16,033 bases of DNA. Source: Rhodocyclaceae bacterium. Its GTDB lineage: Bacteria; Pseudomonadota; Gammaproteobacteria; Burkholderiales; Rhodocyclaceae. Of this stretch, positions 13,897-16,033 are shown in pieces (position 1 is the first letter of the stretch; each line of letters starts with the position of its first letter). The stretch spans positions 1-16,033 of the forward strand of contig PNJM01000025.1 of assembly GCA_013821865.1 (NCBI GenBank), in the 5' to 3' direction. The translations under genes were made by a program, and so were the position numbers. A model generated the notes under the pieces. The model saw only the letters and a program-made list of their open reading frames with translations. It did no database searches and had not been told where the DNA came from.

Positions 13897-14300
13897 CTGC
13901 CGGGCTGCACCAGCAGGCCGATCTTCGCGACCTTCTGCTTCTGCAATTCGTCCATGACGTTGAGCACCGCCTCGTAGCGCACGCTCTTGTCGGCGGCGAT
14001 CACCACCGGCTGTTGCGGGTTCTTCTTCTGCGCCTCCTGCAGCAGGCGCGTCAGTTCGGTCCTATTCACCGCCAGCTCGGCATCGCCCTTGCCGCGGTCG
14101 CGCAGCGCGAGCGACTGGTCGCCCTTGATGATGACTTCCAGCGGCGCCACCGGCGGCTGCGAAGCCTTGCCCAGGCTGGGCAGATCCACCGAGCCGGTCT
14201 GGATGAGCGGCGCCGTCACCATGAAAATGACGAGCAGCACCAGCATCACGTCGATGTAGGGCACGACGTTGATCTCGTTCATAAGCCGTCTTTGCCTCAT
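13893..14300 (-). CDS. tolR: Tol-Pal system protein TolR
   Basis: TolR is the proton-channel partner of TolQ in the inner membrane (ExbD family). The 135-residue protein begins MRQRRLMNEINVVPYIDVML. Its single transmembrane helix carries the essential Asp at residue 17, and a periplasmic domain ends in IGLLVQPGR. I chose the ATG at 14300, two nt after the tolQ stop, because it gives the normal family N-terminus; the longer open frame upstream lies inside tolQ. Confidence 0.95.
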   Translation of the reverse strand: MRQRRLMNEINVVPYIDVMLVLLVIFMVTAPLIQTGSVDLPSLGKASQPPVAPLEVIIKGDQSLALRDRGKGDAELAVNRTELTRLLQEAQKKNPQQPVVIAADKSVRYEAVLNVMDELQKQKVAKIGLLVQPGR

Positions 14301-14302
14301 GG

Positions 14303-14974
14303 CTATTTGAGCTGTCTTTGCAGGATGTTCGAGAATTCCTCCATGAAGCTCTCGAAGCGGATGCTGACGCGGTCGATGTCGTGGGCGAAGCGGTTGTAAG
14401 CCACCACGGCGGGGATCGCGGCGAAGAGGCCGATGGCCGTGGCGACCAGCGCCTCGGCGATGCCCGGCGCGACGTGGGCGAGCGTGGCCTGGCCGACGTT
14501 GGCGAGGCCGCGGAAGGCGTTCATGATGCCCCACACCGTGCCGAAGAGGCCGACATAGGGGCTGACCGAGCCGACCGAGGCGAGGAAGGCGAGGTGCGCT
14601 TCGAGCGTGTCCATCTCGCGCTGGTAGGTGGCGCGCATGGCGCGCCGGGCGCCGTCGATGATGGCCGCCGGATCGCGCTGGCCGCGCAGCTTGGTGAATT
14701 CGCGGTAGCCGGCCTCGAAAATGCGCTCCAGCGCACCGGCGCTGTGGCGGTCGTTCACCGCACTCTGGAACAGGGCGTTGAGGTCGCCGCCGCTCCAGAA
14801 GTCGCGCTCGAACTGTTCGGTCTTCGCCCGCGCGTCGCGGATGGCGAACCCCTTGCGGAAGATCCAGTACCAGGACATGAAGGAGACGATCGCCAGCAGC
14901 AGCATGACGCCCTTGACCAGGATGCTGGCGTTGACGACGAGGGAGAGGATGGAGAGGTCCGTGGCGACGTTCAT
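14303..14974 (-). CDS. tolQ: Tol-Pal system protein TolQ
   Basis: TolQ is the ExbB/MotA-like inner-membrane protein that with TolR converts proton flow into force on TolA. The 223-residue protein has three hydrophobic segments (about 14-38, 128-155 and 165-190). The conserved region [19 protein letters not shown] is followed by [20 protein letters not shown]. The ATG at 14974 overlaps the ybgC stop by 4 nt, so translation is probably coupled. Confidence 0.96.
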   Translation of the reverse strand: MNVATDLSILSLVVNASILVKGVMLLLAIVSFMSWYWIFRKGFAIRDARAKTEQFERDFWSGGDLNALFQSAVNDRHSAGALERIFEAGYREFTKLRGQRDPAAIIDGARRAMRATYQREMDTLEAHLAFLASVGSVSPYVGLFGTVWGIMNAFRGLANVGQATLAHVAPGIAEALVATAIGLFAAIPAVVAYNRFAHDIDRVSIRFESFMEEFSNILQRQLK

Positions 14975-15405
14975 GGCATTTCCATTTTCGTTCTGATCTC
15001 CTCCGGCAGGGCGACGGGTTTCATTTTCCGTGCGTCGATGCAGGCGACGCGCACGGTGGCTTCGACCAGGACTTCGCCGTCGCGTTCAATGCGCTGGCGC
15101 AGCGTCACCTGGGCGCGGCCCGGCGACTCGACCTCGGTGAAGACGCCGAGCACGTCGTCCAGCCGCGCCGGCTTGAGGTATTCGATGTTCAGCGAGCGCA
15201 CGGCGAAAGCGATGCCCGCTTCCTGCGCCAGCCGGAACTGCCCGATACCCAGTGCGCGCAGCCACTCGGTGCGCCCCCTTTCGAGGAAGCGCAGGTAGCC
15301 GGCGTAATAGACGATGCCCGCCATGTCGGTATCTTCGTAATACACGCGCACCGGAAAGGAGAACGATCGGCGCGCCGTTTTGCTGACAGGCGTCATGCGC
15401 GGCAT
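14971..15405 (-). CDS. ybgC: Tol-Pal associated acyl-CoA thioesterase YbgC
   Basis: YbgC is a hotdog-fold acyl-CoA thioesterase that heads the Tol-Pal operon. The 144-residue protein contains the family active-site block [20 protein letters not shown] (about residues 22-41) with the catalytic Asp, followed by ERGRTEWLR. The ATG at 15405 has GGGG about 5 nt upstream; a second ATG three codons in (15396) is the alternative. Its start lies 54 nt after ruvB, probably in the same transcript. Confidence 0.93.
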   Translation of the reverse strand: MPRMTPVSKTARRSFSFPVRVYYEDTDMAGIVYYAGYLRFLERGRTEWLRALGIGQFRLAQEAGIAFAVRSLNIEYLKPARLDDVLGVFTEVESPGRAQVTLRQRIERDGEVLVEATVRVACIDARKMKPVALPEEIRTKMEMP

Positions 15406-15407
15406 TT

Positions 15408-15422
15408 TACCCCACCGGGGTA
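15408..15422 (-). promoter_or_regulatory. Inverted repeat covering the ybgC ribosome binding site
   Basis: TACCCC and GGGGTA are perfect 6-bp arms around a 3-nt loop, ending 2 nt before the ybgC ATG. The second arm on the minus strand is the GGGG of the ribosome binding site, so a hairpin here would block initiation. This may keep ybgC translation dependent on ribosomes arriving from ruvB. The regulatory reading is inference. Confidence 0.3.
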
Positions 15423-15459
15423 GGCATGCCGTGCCAACGCATGACGGGCGGAACCGGGG

Positions 15460-16033
<574 letters not shown>

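Noticed and set aside
15404..15409. TAAAAT as a -10 box for ybgC
   Set aside because: It overlaps the ATG at 15405, and the nearest -35-like TTGGCA is 22 nt away, outside the usable spacing.

Overview
The window is GC-rich bacterial DNA, by eye about two-thirds G+C, with dense gene packing almost entirely on the minus strand. The gene set points to a betaproteobacterium, probably a Rhodocyclales-like (Azoarcus/Thauera/Sterolibacterium-type) organism. The pointers are the block ruvB-ybgC-tolQRAB-pal-cpoB-queE, a PrpE-type acyl-CoA synthetase, and a PadGIE/PadH-like multi-subunit 2-oxoacid oxidoreductase. That lineage is an inference from gene content and protein style, not from a search.

Layout from left to right. 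Positions 1-174 hold the 5' end of a minus-strand type I secretion ABC transporter with a degenerate C39-like domain. It is preceded by a candidate promoter and a structured leader (175-335). A strong intrinsic terminator (346-368) ends prpE (398-2301). prpE is interrupted by a single-base deletion near position 905. Its upstream region carries a good -10 box and a perfect 11-bp-arm palindrome centred near -41. A 66-residue plus-strand orphan gene follows (2585-2785). Next is a four-gene operon, read right to left, for a thiamine-diphosphate 2-oxoacid:acceptor oxidoreductase: gamma (6700-7284), alpha (5454-6707), beta (4431-5435), and a GltD-like flavoprotein with a C-terminal two-cluster ferredoxin domain (2816-4438). 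A tRNA-Lys(TTT) gene with a consensus sigma-70 promoter lies upstream of that operon.

The right half is mostly conserved housekeeping. It holds a YeeE/YedE (TsuA-like) sulfur-compound transporter (7553-8662), queC (8798-9481), a plus-strand MoaD/ThiS-like gene (9538-9843), queE (9844-10500), cpoB, pal, tolB, tolA, tolR, tolQ, ybgC and the 3' part of ruvB, which runs off the right edge. The Tol-Pal genes form one tightly coupled envelope operon with 2-33 nt gaps and 4-nt overlaps. queE and queC both serve preQ0/queuosine synthesis but are separated by the oppositely oriented ubiquitin-fold gene.

How the genes work together: the oxidoreductase alpha/beta/gamma set would oxidise a 2-oxoacid to an acyl-CoA. 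Its electrons would pass through the fused ferredoxin/flavoprotein subunit to or from NAD(P). prpE would activate propionate (or a related short acid) to its CoA ester. Tol-Pal-CpoB maintains outer-membrane constriction during division. No CRISPR array, insertion sequence, phage gene or clear horizontally acquired island was seen. The most unusual points are the fused electron-transfer subunit, the reversed ThiS-like gene lacking the usual Gly-Gly end, the prpE frameshift, and the operator-like palindrome at the prpE promoter.
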